Notes under the pieces: generated by a model
The model's input: the letters and a program-made list of their open reading frames with translations, nothing else
The model's database searches: none
Told to the model about the DNA's origin: nothing
Shown: positions 7,427 through 16,249 of the stretch, piece by piece
How the letters are laid out: each line of letters opens with the position of its first letter
How positions within the stretch are numbered: the first letter of the stretch is position 1
Made by a program: the position numbers and the translations under genes
Assembly: GCF_030268885.1 (NCBI RefSeq)
Contig: NZ_BSSA01000018.1
Span: forward strand, 62,001-126,000
Direction of reading: 5' to 3'
Source of the DNA: Kitasatospora phosalacinea
Lineage (GTDB): Bacteria > Actinomycetota > Actinomycetes > Streptomycetales > Streptomycetaceae
DNA length: 64,000 bases

Positions 7427-8467
7427 GTGATCACCACCAAGGGCCTGACCAAGGTCTACCGCTCCCAGGACCGCGAGGTCCGGGCGCTGGACGACGTGGA
7501 CCTGCACGTACGGCAGGGCGAGGTGTTCGGGGTCGTCGGCACCAGCGGCGCCGGCAAGTCCACCCTGATCCGGTGCGTCAACCTGCTGGAGCGGCCCACC
7601 TCCGGCACCGTCACCGTCGACGGCGTGGACCTGACCGCGCTCTCCGGCAGCGAGCAGCGCGCCGGACGCGACCTGCGCGCCGCCCGGCAGCGGATCGGCA
7701 TGGTCTTCCAGCACTTCAACCTGCTCTCCTCGCGCACCGTCCAGCAGAACGTCGAACTGCCGCTGGAGATCACCGGCCTGGACCGGCGCGAGCGCCGCCG
7801 CAGGGCCGCCGAACTGCTCGACCTGGTCGGCCTCGGCGACAAGGCCCGCAGCTACCCCGCCCAGCTCTCCGGCGGCCAGAAGCAGCGCGTGGGCATCGCC
7901 CGCGCCCTGGCCGGCGACCCCAAGGTGCTGCTCTCCGACGAGGCCACCAGCGCCCTCGACCCGGAGACCACCCGCTCGATCCTCAAGCTGCTGCGCGAGC
8001 TCAACCAGCAGCTCGGCCTGACGATCCTGCTGATCACCCACGAGATGGACGTCATCAAGTCGGTCTGCGACTCCGCCGCCCTGATGCGCGGCGGTCGGGT
8101 CGTGGAGAGCGGGCAGCTCACCGACCTGCTCGCCGACGGCCACTCGCGGATCGCCCGGGACCTCTTCCCGCTCGGCGACCTCGGCGCCCGCACTGCGACA
8201 CCGGAGGAGGGCGAGCGCACCGTCCTGGAGATCACCTTCCAGGGCGACGCGCCCGCCCAGCCGTTCGTCTCCCAGCTGGCCCGCACCTACCAGATCGACA
8301 TCAACATCCTCGGCGCGGCCGTCGAGACCATCGCCGGCCGCCTGGTCGGCCGGATGCGGGTCGAACTGCCCGGCAGCCACACCGACAACGTGGTGCCGAT
8401 CGGCTACCTGCGCCAACAAGGGCTCCAGGTGGACGTCCTCGACCCGTCGAACGGAGCGGCCGCATGA
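7427..8467 (+). CDS. metN: Methionine ABC transporter, ATP-binding protein
   Basis: A 346-residue ABC ATPase that drives uptake of D/L-methionine in the MetNIQ family. Walker A GTSGAGKST is near residue 38, the signature LSGGQKQR near 145, Walker B VLLSDEATSALDP near 165 and the H-loop histidine in LLITHEMD near 200. The C-terminal segment after residue about 265 corresponds to the NIL/ACT-like domain that senses methionine in MetN and causes trans-inhibition. The GTG start has only a weak CGGAAG upstream. The stop overlaps the metI start (ATGA). Confidence 0.9.
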   Translation: MITTKGLTKVYRSQDREVRALDDVDLHVRQGEVFGVVGTSGAGKSTLIRCVNLLERPTSGTVTVDGVDLTALSGSEQRAGRDLRAARQRIGMVFQHFNLLSSRTVQQNVELPLEITGLDRRERRRRAAELLDLVGLGDKARSYPAQLSGGQKQRVGIARALAGDPKVLLSDEATSALDPETTRSILKLLRELNQQLGLTILLITHEMDVIKSVCDSAALMRGGRVVESGQLTDLLADGHSRIARDLFPLGDLGARTATPEEGERTVLEITFQGDAPAQPFVSQLARTYQIDINILGAAVETIAGRLVGRMRVELPGSHTDNVVPIGYLRQQGLQVDVLDPSNGAAA

Positions 8468-9204
8468 CCTGGGACCAGATGCAGGAACTGATGTGGCCCG
8501 CCACCTGGGAGACCCTGGGCATGGTCGGCATCGCCGGCCTCGCCAGCCTGGCGATCGGCCTGCCGGTCGGGCTGCTGCTGGTGCTCACCGACAAGGACGG
8601 CCTGCTGCAGAACCTCGCGGTCAGCCGGGTGCTCGGCGCGGTCGTCAACCTCGGCCGCTCCATCCCGTTCGTCATCCTGATGGTCGCGCTGCTCCCGGTC
8701 ACCCGGGCGGTCGCGGGCACCACGCTCGGCTGGCAGGCCGCCAGCGTCCCGCTGGCGATCGGCGCGATCCCGTTCTACGCCCGGCTGGTGGAGACCTCCG
8801 TCCGCGAGGTGGACGGCGGCCTGGTCGAGGCGCTCAAGTCGATGGGCGCGAGCACCGGCACCATCGTCCGCAAGACCCTGCTGCCCGAGGCGCTGCCCTC
8901 GCTGGTCGCCTCCGCCACCACCACGGTGATCGCGCTGATCGGCTACTCCGCGATGGCCGGCACGGTCGGCGGCGGCGGGCTCGGCAACCTCGCCATCACC
9001 TACGGCTACCTGCGCTTCGAGACCGCCTTCATGTGGGTCATCGTCGCCGAACTCGTGGTCATCGTCACCGCGATCCAGCTGCTCGGCGACTTCGCCGCCC
9101 GGCGGCTCTCGCACCGCGGCGACTACCGCAGCCCGCTCAGCTTCTTCCGCTCCGCCGCCGCGAAGCCGAAGGACACCGAGGAAGACCTGCTCTCCTCGCA
9201 CTGA
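8464..9204 (+). CDS. metI: Methionine ABC transporter, permease
   Basis: A 246-residue membrane protein of the MetI family with several hydrophobic spans, for example TLGMVGIAGLASLAIGLPVGLLLVL, IPFVILMVALLPV and TTVIALIGYSAMAGTVGGGG. The EAA loop that contacts the ATPase reads EALKSMGASTGTIVRKTLLPEALP near residue 125. The ATG overlaps the metN stop, giving tight coupling. metQ follows after 77 bases. Order and sizes match metN-metI-metQ operons. Confidence 0.9.
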   Translation: MTWDQMQELMWPATWETLGMVGIAGLASLAIGLPVGLLLVLTDKDGLLQNLAVSRVLGAVVNLGRSIPFVILMVALLPVTRAVAGTTLGWQAASVPLAIGAIPFYARLVETSVREVDGGLVEALKSMGASTGTIVRKTLLPEALPSLVASATTTVIALIGYSAMAGTVGGGGLGNLAITYGYLRFETAFMWVIVAELVVIVTAIQLLGDFAARRLSHRGDYRSPLSFFRSAAAKPKDTEEDLLSSH

Positions 9205-9281
9205 ACTCCCCGTCCCGCACCACGAGGACGGGCACCCCGGCCCCACCAGGGCCGTTCGCATCCCGCAGAAAGGCACTTTTC

Positions 9282-10118
9282 GTGCGTAACGTCCTGAAGA
9301 CCACCGCCCTGACCGCCACCGCCGCCGGCCTCGCGCTCACCCTCGCCGCCTGCTCCTCGGGCTCCTCGGACTCCGGCGCCTCCGCCGACCCGAACAAGGC
9401 CCTGGTGGTCGCCGCCAGCCCCACCCCGCACGCGCAGATCCTCAAGTTCGTGCAGGACAACCTGGCGGCCAAGGCCGGCCTCAAGCTGGACATCAAGGAG
9501 GTCACCGACTACGTGACCCCCAACACCTCGGTCCAGGACGGCTCCGCGGACGCGAACTACTTCCAGCACCAGCCCTACCTGGACGACTTCAACAAGAAGA
9601 ACGGCACGAACATCGTGTCCGTCGAGGCCGTCCACCTGGAGCCGCTCGGCGTCTACTCCAAGAAGGTCAAGAGCGTCGGCGAGCTCAAGGACGGCGCCCA
9701 GGTCGCCGTCCCGAACGACGCCACCAACGAGGGCCGGGCGCTCAAGCTGCTCGCCGACAACGGCGTGATCACCCTCAAGGCCGGCGCCGGCACCACCGCC
9801 ACCGTCCAGGACGTCACCGGCAACCCGAAGAACCTCAAGTTCAAGGAGCTGGAGGCCGCCCAGCTGCCGCGCGCCCTCGACGACGTCGACGCCGCCGTCA
9901 TCAACGGCAACTACGCCCTGGGCGCCAACCTCAAGCCCGCCACCGACGCCCTGGTGCTGGAGAAGGCCGAGGGCAACCCCTACGCCAACATCCTCGCCGT
10001 CAAGAAGGGCCACGAGAACGACCCGCGGGTGCAGAAGCTCGCCGAGCTGCTGCACTCCGACGAGGTGAAGAAGTACATCAACGACAACTTCCAGGGCGCC
10101 GTCATCCCGGCGTTCTGA
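9282..10118 (+). CDS. metQ: Methionine-binding lipoprotein (NlpA/MetQ family)
   Basis: A 278-residue extracytoplasmic binding protein. A short basic N region and hydrophobic core are followed by the lipobox LAAC with the acylated Cys at residue 24. The mature domain has the NlpA-family features ASPTPHAQILKF, DYVTPNTSVQDGSADANYFQHQPYLD and AVINGNYALGAN. The GTG at 9282 is chosen because AGAAAGG lies 8 bases upstream and the signal peptide begins there. It is the last gene of the operon and a 13-bp hairpin terminator follows. Methionine as ligand is inferred from the family and the MetN NIL domain. Confidence 0.9.
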   Translation: MRNVLKTTALTATAAGLALTLAACSSGSSDSGASADPNKALVVAASPTPHAQILKFVQDNLAAKAGLKLDIKEVTDYVTPNTSVQDGSADANYFQHQPYLDDFNKKNGTNIVSVEAVHLEPLGVYSKKVKSVGELKDGAQVAVPNDATNEGRALKLLADNGVITLKAGAGTTATVQDVTGNPKNLKFKELEAAQLPRALDDVDAAVINGNYALGANLKPATDALVLEKAEGNPYANILAVKKGHENDPRVQKLAELLHSDEVKKYINDNFQGAVIPAF

Positions 10119-10135
10119 CCCTCGCCCCACCCCCG

Positions 10136-10167
10136 CGGTGCCCCCGGCCTCCCCGCCGGGGGCACCG
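10136..10167 (+). terminator. Terminator of the metNIQ operon
   Basis: A 12-bp perfect stem GGTGCCCCCGGC (10137-10148) with GCCGGGGGCACC (10155-10166), extended by one C-G pair, encloses a 6-base loop 18 bases after the metQ stop. No U-tract follows. Confidence 0.75.
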
Positions 10168-10262
10168 TGCTGACGAGCCGTGAGGTGCGGAGCGGGTACG
10201 CTGGCACGCCCGACGAAGGGCGGGGCGTACGGTGTGTCCACGACCCGGCGAGGAGAGACGGC

Positions 10263-10889
10263 ATGGTTGCGAACTTCCCCGAGACAGCCATCAGCACCGA
10301 ACGGCTGCTGCTGCGCGCCCTTGAGGAGCAGGACGCCCCCGGACTGGCCGCCATGCTCGACGACGAACTCGTCCAGACCTGGACCGGCCACCCCCGCCCC
10401 TACCGGCAGGCCGACGCCCACGAGCTGATCGCCCGTCACGCGCCCGAACGGCGCGCCCGGGGACGCGGCATCGTCTTCGCCGTCACCGAGCACCTCACCC
10501 AGCGGCTGGTCGGCCTGCTCGAACTCGACCGCACCGACTGGCACCTGCGCGCCACCGAGGTCCGCTTCGTCACCGCCCCCTGGGCCCGCGGCGAGGGCTA
10601 CGCCCCCGAGGCCGTCCTCGGCACCGCCCAGTGGCTGTTCGAGGACCGCGGCTTCCAGCGCCTCGAACTGCGCACCGCCGCGGGCAACACCGCCGCCCAG
10701 CAGGTCGCCCAGAAGACCGGCGCGATCAGCGAGGGCGTGCTGCGCAACGCCGCGATAGTCCGCGGCGGCGAATGGGGCCCCGGGCCCGAGGAGCACACCG
10801 ACCTGATCGTGTGGAGCCTGCTCCCCGAGGACCTCGACCCGCCCGAGCCCGCCCACCCCGACGACCGGTACCACGCCCTGCGCCGCTGA
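10263..10889 (+). CDS. GNAT N-acetyltransferase, RimJ/RimL type
   Basis: A 208-residue protein of the acetyltransferase_3 group. ISTERLLLRALEEQD near residue 10 is the typical opening strand, EVRFVTAPWARGEGYAPEAVLG near 100 is the acetyl-CoA loop, and ELRTAAGNTAAQQVAQKTGAISEGVLRN near 138 carries the N-x-x-A/S-x-x-x-x-x-K-x-G pattern. The frame is open 32 codons further upstream, but ATG 10263 has GGAG 7 bases before it and starts just ahead of the conserved domain. It lies between metQ and cobL in the same direction and has no obvious functional tie to either. Confidence 0.85.
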   Translation: MVANFPETAISTERLLLRALEEQDAPGLAAMLDDELVQTWTGHPRPYRQADAHELIARHAPERRARGRGIVFAVTEHLTQRLVGLLELDRTDWHLRATEVRFVTAPWARGEGYAPEAVLGTAQWLFEDRGFQRLELRTAAGNTAAQQVAQKTGAISEGVLRNAAIVRGGEWGPGPEEHTDLIVWSLLPEDLDPPEPAHPDDRYHALRR

Positions 10890-10978
10890 ACCCCGGCCGA
10901 GCGGGTAGCCTCTGCCCAGGGAGCGCCCGCGGCGCACCCCACCAGGGGCGGAACACGGCGTAGGGAGAACTGCCGCAG

Positions 10979-12217
10979 ATGGCTGACCGGATCACGGTCA
11001 TCGGGTGGGACGGCACCCCACTGACCCAGGCCGCCGCCGGCGCGCTCGCCGGAGCCACCCTGGTCGCCGGAGCGGGCTACCAGCTCGCCGCCCTCCCCGT
11101 GCCCGAACGCGCCGAACGCATCGGCCTCGCCGACCTGCGGGCCGCCGCCCGGCGGATCGCCGAGCACCGCGGCACCGCCGTCGTCGTCGCCGAGGGCGAC
11201 CCCGGCTTCTTCGGCGTCGTGCGCACCCTGCGCCGCCCCGAGTACGGCCTCGAACTCGAAGTCCTGCCCGCCGTCTCCTCGGTGGCCACCGCCTTCGCCC
11301 GGGCCGGGATGGCCTGGGAGGACGCCCAGGTGGTCTCCGCCCACGGCGGCCGCCTGCGCCGCGCCGCCAACGTCTGCCGCGCCCACCCCAAGGTCGCCGT
11401 CCTCACCACCGGCGGCGCCGGGCCCAGCGAACTCGCCCTGATGCTCCGCGGCGTCCCCCGCACCTTCGTGGTCTGCGAGGCGCTCGGCACCCCCGAGGAG
11501 GACGTCACCGTCCTCACCTCCGAACGCGTCCCCGACCACGACTGGCGCGACCCCTCGGTCGTCCTGGTCATCGGCAACGTCCCGCCCGCCGACGCCGCCG
11601 CCGGCTGGCTGGCCGGCAAACCGCTCGACCACCCCGGCACCCAGCGCGGCTGGGCCCTCCCCAACCGGGCGTACGCCGGAGCGGGCGCCGAGGGCAGCCG
11701 CCCCCGCGCACTCCCGCCGCACGTCCGCGCGCTGGCGCTGGCCCGGCTCGCACCCGCCCCCGGCGACCTGCTGTGGGCCGTCGGCGCCGGGGACGGCGCG
11801 CTCGCCGTCGAAGCCGCCCGGTTCGGCGCCGCCGTGGTCGCCGTCGAGGCCGAACCCGCCGACTGCGCCCGGATCTCCGCCAACGCCCGCAAGGCCGGCG
11901 TCGAGGTCGAGACCGCCGCCGGAGCCGGGCCCGAGGTCCTCGGCGCGCTCCCCGAACCCGACGCCGTCGCCGTCGAGCAGGGCGGCCCCGTGATGGTCCG
12001 CGCCGTCGCCGCCCGCAAACCCGAACGCGTCGTCGCCGTCGCCCGCAGCCTCGCCGAAGCCACCGAGACCCGCCGCGTCCTGGACGCCGCCGGCTACCGC
12101 ACCGACGGCCTGCTGCTGCAGTCCGCCCCGCTGCGCGCCGAGGCCGACGAGGGCTCCGGGCCCTCCTTCGGCCGCGGCGACTACACCCTGTTGATCTGGG
12201 GAGAACCGTACGACTGA
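10979..12217 (+). CDS. cobL: Precorrin-6Y C5,15-methyltransferase (decarboxylating), CbiE-CbiT fusion
   Basis: A 412-residue bifunctional enzyme of corrin-ring synthesis that methylates C5 and C15 and decarboxylates the ring-C acetate. The N-terminal CbiE half (1 to about 205) is a tetrapyrrole methylase with GDPGFFG near residue 78 and TTGGAGPSELALML near 142. The C-terminal CbiT half (about 240-400) is a SAM-dependent methyltransferase with DLLWAVGAGDGALAVEAARFG near 262. GGGAG at 10963-10967 precedes the ATG. It adjoins the bluB-cobT and cysG-like genes, supporting B12 synthesis. No cobalamin riboswitch signature is seen upstream. Confidence 0.92.
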   Translation: MADRITVIGWDGTPLTQAAAGALAGATLVAGAGYQLAALPVPERAERIGLADLRAAARRIAEHRGTAVVVAEGDPGFFGVVRTLRRPEYGLELEVLPAVSSVATAFARAGMAWEDAQVVSAHGGRLRRAANVCRAHPKVAVLTTGGAGPSELALMLRGVPRTFVVCEALGTPEEDVTVLTSERVPDHDWRDPSVVLVIGNVPPADAAAGWLAGKPLDHPGTQRGWALPNRAYAGAGAEGSRPRALPPHVRALALARLAPAPGDLLWAVGAGDGALAVEAARFGAAVVAVEAEPADCARISANARKAGVEVETAAGAGPEVLGALPEPDAVAVEQGGPVMVRAVAARKPERVVAVARSLAEATETRRVLDAAGYRTDGLLLQSAPLRAEADEGSGPSFGRGDYTLLIWGEPYD

Positions 12218-12645
12218 TCTCCGTTTCCGCCCCCTGCGGACCGTCCGACCCGGGCGGTACGGTGATCCCCGTCGCATCCGGACACGGTTTCGAGATCGGC
12301 CCGGCCGCGGCCGGTAGGGTTTCCCCGGGGGACCATCCCGTCGAAGCAGCACCGTGTCCGATCCGGCACGGTTGCCGCCCATTTGACGCGTTGCAACCCG
12401 AACGGCCCGCTTCGCGGGCATTCGACGCGGTGCGCACCCGCCCGGAAGAATGCCGTGAGGGTCCGGAGCGGCCGCGCCGTCGTGCCGGTTGCCCGGGGCC
12501 GTCGTTGTTTCTGATGGCACGCCACCCGGGCGGGTGACGGCCGATGGAGTAAGGGACGGGTCGGTGCGGTTCCGTTCCGGCGAAGTGGGCGGGGCCTCCG
12601 GGGACCTCGCCGAGGACGCGCAAGCGGCCTGGAAGGAGCATTGAC
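12218..12645 (+). other. Gene-free interval between cobL and bluB-cobT
   Basis: These 428 bases contain no convincing coding frame. There is a perfect 6-bp hairpin GCCCGC-TTC-GCGGGC at 12406-12420, an isolated TTGACG at 12384-12389 without a matching -10 hexamer, and TAGGGT at 12315-12320 that could be a -10 element. I looked for the conserved B12-box core of cobalamin riboswitches and did not find it. The interval ends in the strong GGAAGGAG ribosome site for the next gene. Confidence 0.5.
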
Positions 12646-15600
12646 ATGACCGACGGCGGACACACCCCCAGTGCCGGTCCCCTCGCGCCCGAGCCCGGGC
12701 CCGGCGGAGCCGTACCGGAGCCCCACCTCGGCGCGCCCCTCCAGCCCGCCGCGCCCGCCGGGCCCTGGCACGGCGACCAGCGGCCCGCGTACACCTTCCT
12801 CGACCAGCCCGACGGCGACGAGGAGGACGACGTCCTGCTGATGCCCGGGCCGCAGACCGCCTGGGGCGAGGCCGCGCAGGGCGTCGAGAACGCCGCCGCG
12901 GGCGAACAGCCGCCCGGCACCCCCGTCGCGCCGTCCTGGCCGCCGCTCGCGCCCCCCCTCCTGACCGTCGTCCCGCCCGCCGAGGAGGCCGCGGAGGTCG
13001 GGGCCGCCGCGACCGCGCCGGTCGCGGAGGCCGCACCGGCGGCCGAGGGCGCCCAGCCGCCCGCCGAACAGGCCGACGGCAGCGGCACCCTGCACCTCGG
13101 CGGCCCGCAGGCGCAGCCCGCCGCGGCCGCGGCCGCCGTGCAGCAGCCCGTGCCGCCGCAGCCGCGCCGCCCGCTGCACGCCGGGCCGCCGATCCCCGAC
13201 CCGTCCCTGATGACCGGTCACGTCCCCGTCCGCTCCCTCGCCGACCGCGGCCCGACCGTGCCCGGCGGCACGCCCGCGTACGGGGTGCCGCTCCCGACCG
13301 CCGAAACGGTGCAGCAGCCGGTGCAGGCGCCCGTGCAGCAGGTGCCGACCGGCACCCCCGCGCACGGCGTGCCGGTCGCGGTGCAGGCCCCGGCCGTCCA
13401 GGTGCCCGCGCCGGTGCAGCCGCAGGTGGTGGAGGCCGCCGCGGCGGCGGCCGTGGCCGAGTCGGTGGCCGTGGCGCCCGCGGTGGAGGCCGAGCCGGCC
13501 GCCGCCGCGCCCGTCGCCGAGCAGCCCGCGCCCGTCGAGCCCGTCGCGGAGCCGGTCACCGAGCCGACCGCCGAACCGGTGGCCGAGCCGGTGGCCGGGC
13601 CCGCCGCGAACCTGGCGCCGGTGTTCGTCGAGCCGGTCGAGCAGGCCGAGCCGGTCGAGCCCGTTGCGGCTGCTGCTACTGCGCCCGCCGCCGAGGCCGT
13701 TGCGGTCGAGGCGGCCCCGGTCGAGGCCGCGCCGTCGGAGCAGCAGCCCGAGGCGGCTGCCGTGGCCGCCGTCGCGGTCGAGGCGGCAGGTGACGCCCCG
13801 TCGACCGAGCAGCCCGCGCCCGTCGAGGCCGCGCCCGTCGAGGTCGAGAACGTGCAGCCCGAGGCCGTGCAGTCCGAGACCGCGCAGGCCGGGCCCGCGG
13901 AGACGGTGAGCGGCGAGGCCGTCGCGGAGCCGATCCCCGACCCGGCCGCGAAGTCGTCCGGACGGGGGGCGCACCGGCGCATCTCCGCGTTCCTCGCTGC
14001 TCCCGCGGGCCTGCCGCTGCTGGAGCCCGAGGCCCCGGCCGCCGCCGAGCCCGTGGCCGAGCCGCAGCCCGAGGCCGAGCAGGCCGCACCCGCCGCCGCA
14101 GAGGCGACCGGGACCACCGGGGCCACCGAGACCGTCGCCGCCGTCGTGGAGCCCGTGGCGGAGGCCCCCGAGACCCCTGAAGCCCCGGCCGAACAGGCCG
14201 AACAGGCCGTGCAGGCCCCGGCCGCCGCCGAGCCCGTGGCCGAGCCGCAGCCCGAGCCCGTGGCCGAGGTCCCGGCCGAGCCCGTCGCCGAGCCGGTCGT
14301 CGAGCCCGTCGCCGAGGAGCAGCCGGCCGGGCAGACCGCGGAGGCGCCCGAGGCCCCGGCCGCGCCCGCCGAGGCGCCGGCCGAGTCCGAGTCCGAGCCC
14401 GAGCCGGAGAGCGCCGACGCCGCCGCCGAACCCGTCGCGGAGGAGGAGCGTCCGCCCGCCGCGCCCGGGTACGACGAGGCCGGGCGGGAGGCCGTTCACC
14501 AGGTGATCCGGGAGCGGCGCGACGTGCGCAACGGCTTCCGGCCGGACGCGATCCCGCACGAGGTGCTGATCCGGGTCCTGGAGGCGGCGCACACCGCGCC
14601 CAGCGTCGGCTACTCGCAGCCGTGGGACTTCGTGGTGATCCGCTCCGCGAAGACCCGTCGGAAGATGCACGAACTCGCGGAGCGCCAGCGCGAGGCGTAC
14701 GCGGACTCGCTGCCCAAGGGCCGGGCGAAGCAGTTCAAGGAAATCAAGATCGAGGCGATCCTGGAGACGCCGGTCAACATCGTGGTGACCGCCGACCGCA
14801 CCCGCGGCGGCCGGCACACCCTGGGCCGGCACACCCAGCCGCAGATGGCCCCGTACTCGGCCGCGCTGGCGGTGGAGAACCTGTGGCTGGCGGCCCGCGC
14901 CGAGGGCCTGGGCGTCGGGTGGGTGAGCTTCTTCGACGAGGAGGAGCTGGTCCGCGAACTCGGCCTGCCCGAGCACCTGGACGTCGTCGCCTACCTGTGC
15001 GTCGGCTACGTGGACGCGTTCCCGGACGAGCCGGAGCTGCAGCAGCAGGGCTGGGCGAAGAAGCGCCCGCTGTCCTGGGTGGTGCACGAGGAGCAGTACG
15101 GCAACCGCGCGCTGCCCGGCGAGGAGCCGCACGACCTGCTGTCGGACACCCTGCGCGGCATCCGCCCGCTGGACGCCAAGGCGCTCGGCGAGGCGTGGGA
15201 CCGGCAGAAGCGGATGACCAAGCCCGCCGGTTCGCTCGGCGTGCTGGAGCTGATCGCGGCCCAGCTGTCCGGTCTGGCCCGGCAGTGCCCGCCGCCGGTC
15301 CCGGAGCCCGGCTGCGTGGCGATCTTCGCGGGCGACCACGGCGTGCACGCCCAGGGCGTCACCCCGTGGCCGCAGGAGGTCACCGCGCAGATGGTCGGCA
15401 ACTTCCTGGCGGGCGGCGCGGTGGTCAACGCCTTCGCCGCGCAGGTCGGCACCGAGGTGTGCGTGGTGGACGTCGGCGTCGCCGCCGAGCTCCCGGACGC
15501 CGTCCAGCAGGGCCGCACCACCGGCCTGCTGCCGCGCAAGGTCAAGCCCGGCACCGACGACATGACGCAGGGCCCGGCGATGAGCCGGGACGAGGCGCTG

Positions 15601-16206
15601 CGCGCGATCGAGGTCGGCATCGAGACCGCCCGCGACCTGGTCGCGGCCGGCAACAAGGTGCTGATCACCGGCGACATGGGCATCGCCAACACCACCGCCT
15701 CCGCCGCGCTGATCTCGGTGTTCACCGAGACCGACCCGGCCGAGGTCACCGGCCGCGGCACCGGCATCGACGACGAGACCCACGCCCGCAAGGTCGCGGT
15801 GATCCGGCAGGCCCTCGACCTGCACAAGCCGGACCCGGCCGACCCGATCGGCGTGCTGTCCGCGGTCGGCGGCCTGGAGCACGCCGCGATCGCCGGGTTC
15901 CTGCTCGGTGCGGCCTCGCTGCGCGTCCCGGTGATCCTGGACGGCGTGATCGCGGGCTCCGCGGCCCTGGTCGCCAAGGCCATCGCCCCCGAGGTGCTGG
16001 CCGCCTGCATCGCGGGCCACCGCTCCGCCGAGCCCGGCCACCAGACCGCGCTCGCCAAGCTCGGCCTGCGCCCGCTGATCGACCTCGACCTGCGGCTGGG
16101 CGAGGGCACCGGTGCCCTGCTGGCCCTCCCGCTGGTGCAGAGCGCGGCCCGGGCGATGCACGATGTAGCCACCTTCGACTCCGCCGGAGTCACCGAGAAG
16201 GCCTGA
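12646..16206 (+). CDS. BluB-CobT fusion with long Ala/Pro/Glu-rich N terminus
   Basis: A 1186-residue protein in three parts. Residues 1 to about 605 are low-complexity Ala/Pro/Glu/Val sequence with many EPVAEP-like units. Residues about 609-830 are a BluB-type flavin destructase (RRDVRNGF and APSVGYSQPWDF), which makes the lower B12 ligand 5,6-dimethylbenzimidazole from reduced FMN and oxygen. Residues about 833-1182 are CobT, which activates that base with nicotinate mononucleotide; visible are TKPAGSLG, GDHGV, GDMGIANTTASAA and LGEGTGA with the family's catalytic glutamate. GGAAGGAG at 12631-12638 supports the ATG. The fusion would channel the base; the N-terminal role is unknown. Confidence 0.9.
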   Translation: MTDGGHTPSAGPLAPEPGPGGAVPEPHLGAPLQPAAPAGPWHGDQRPAYTFLDQPDGDEEDDVLLMPGPQTAWGEAAQGVENAAAGEQPPGTPVAPSWPPLAPPLLTVVPPAEEAAEVGAAATAPVAEAAPAAEGAQPPAEQADGSGTLHLGGPQAQPAAAAAAVQQPVPPQPRRPLHAGPPIPDPSLMTGHVPVRSLADRGPTVPGGTPAYGVPLPTAETVQQPVQAPVQQVPTGTPAHGVPVAVQAPAVQVPAPVQPQVVEAAAAAAVAESVAVAPAVEAEPAAAAPVAEQPAPVEPVAEPVTEPTAEPVAEPVAGPAANLAPVFVEPVEQAEPVEPVAAAATAPAAEAVAVEAAPVEAAPSEQQPEAAAVAAVAVEAAGDAPSTEQPAPVEAAPVEVENVQPEAVQSETAQAGPAETVSGEAVAEPIPDPAAKSSGRGAHRRISAFLAAPAGLPLLEPEAPAAAEPVAEPQPEAEQAAPAAAEATGTTGATETVAAVVEPVAEAPETPEAPAEQAEQAVQAPAAAEPVAEPQPEPVAEVPAEPVAEPVVEPVAEEQPAGQTAEAPEAPAAPAEAPAESESEPEPESADAAAEPVAEEERPPAAPGYDEAGREAVHQVIRERRDVRNGFRPDAIPHEVLIRVLEAAHTAPSVGYSQPWDFVVIRSAKTRRKMHELAERQREAYADSLPKGRAKQFKEIKIEAILETPVNIVVTADRTRGGRHTLGRHTQPQMAPYSAALAVENLWLAARAEGLGVGWVSFFDEEELVRELGLPEHLDVVAYLCVGYVDAFPDEPELQQQGWAKKRPLSWVVHEEQYGNRALPGEEPHDLLSDTLRGIRPLDAKALGEAWDRQKRMTKPAGSLGVLELIAAQLSGLARQCPPPVPEPGCVAIFAGDHGVHAQGVTPWPQEVTAQMVGNFLAGGAVVNAFAAQVGTEVCVVDVGVAAELPDAVQQGRTTGLLPRKVKPGTDDMTQGPAMSRDEALRAIEVGIETARDLVAAGNKVLITGDMGIANTTASAALISVFTETDPAEVTGRGTGIDDETHARKVAVIRQALDLHKPDPADPIGVLSAVGGLEHAAIAGFLLGAASLRVPVILDGVIAGSAALVAKAIAPEVLAACIAGHRSAEPGHQTALAKLGLRPLIDLDLRLGEGTGALLALPLVQSAARAMHDVATFDSAGVTEKA
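13537..14450 (+). repeat. Degenerate coding repeats (EPVAEP-type) in the bluB-cobT N-terminal region
   Basis: The reading frame repeats short Pro/Glu/Val/Ala units such as EPVAEPV, AEPQPEAEQ and EAAPVEAAP, encoded by recurring gagcccgtcgccgag-like DNA. The repeat is imperfect at both DNA and protein level. Such tracts change length readily by slippage or recombination, so length variation between related strains is expected. Confidence 0.7.
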
Positions 16207-16217
16207 CCCACCGGCAC

Positions 16218-16249
16218 CGGCCGCCCCCGCAGTGCGAAGGGGGCGGCCG
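16218..16249 (+). terminator. Hairpin between bluB-cobT and the cysG-like gene
   Basis: CGGCCGCCCCC (16218-16228) pairs perfectly with GGGGGCGGCCG (16239-16249), an 11-bp stem with a 10-base loop, 11 bases after the bluB-cobT stop. It probably terminates that transcript, leaving about 120 bases for a promoter of the next gene. Confidence 0.7.

Noticed and set aside
7318..8463. The long in-frame region upstream of metI overlapping metN
   Set aside because: Only the part from ATG 8464 resembles a permease. The upstream 382 codons are an Arg/Pro-rich shadow of metN.
13537..14450. Repetitive DNA as a possible mobile or satellite element
   Set aside because: The repeats keep a single reading frame within bluB-cobT and encode degenerate EPVAEP-like units, so they are protein-level low complexity.
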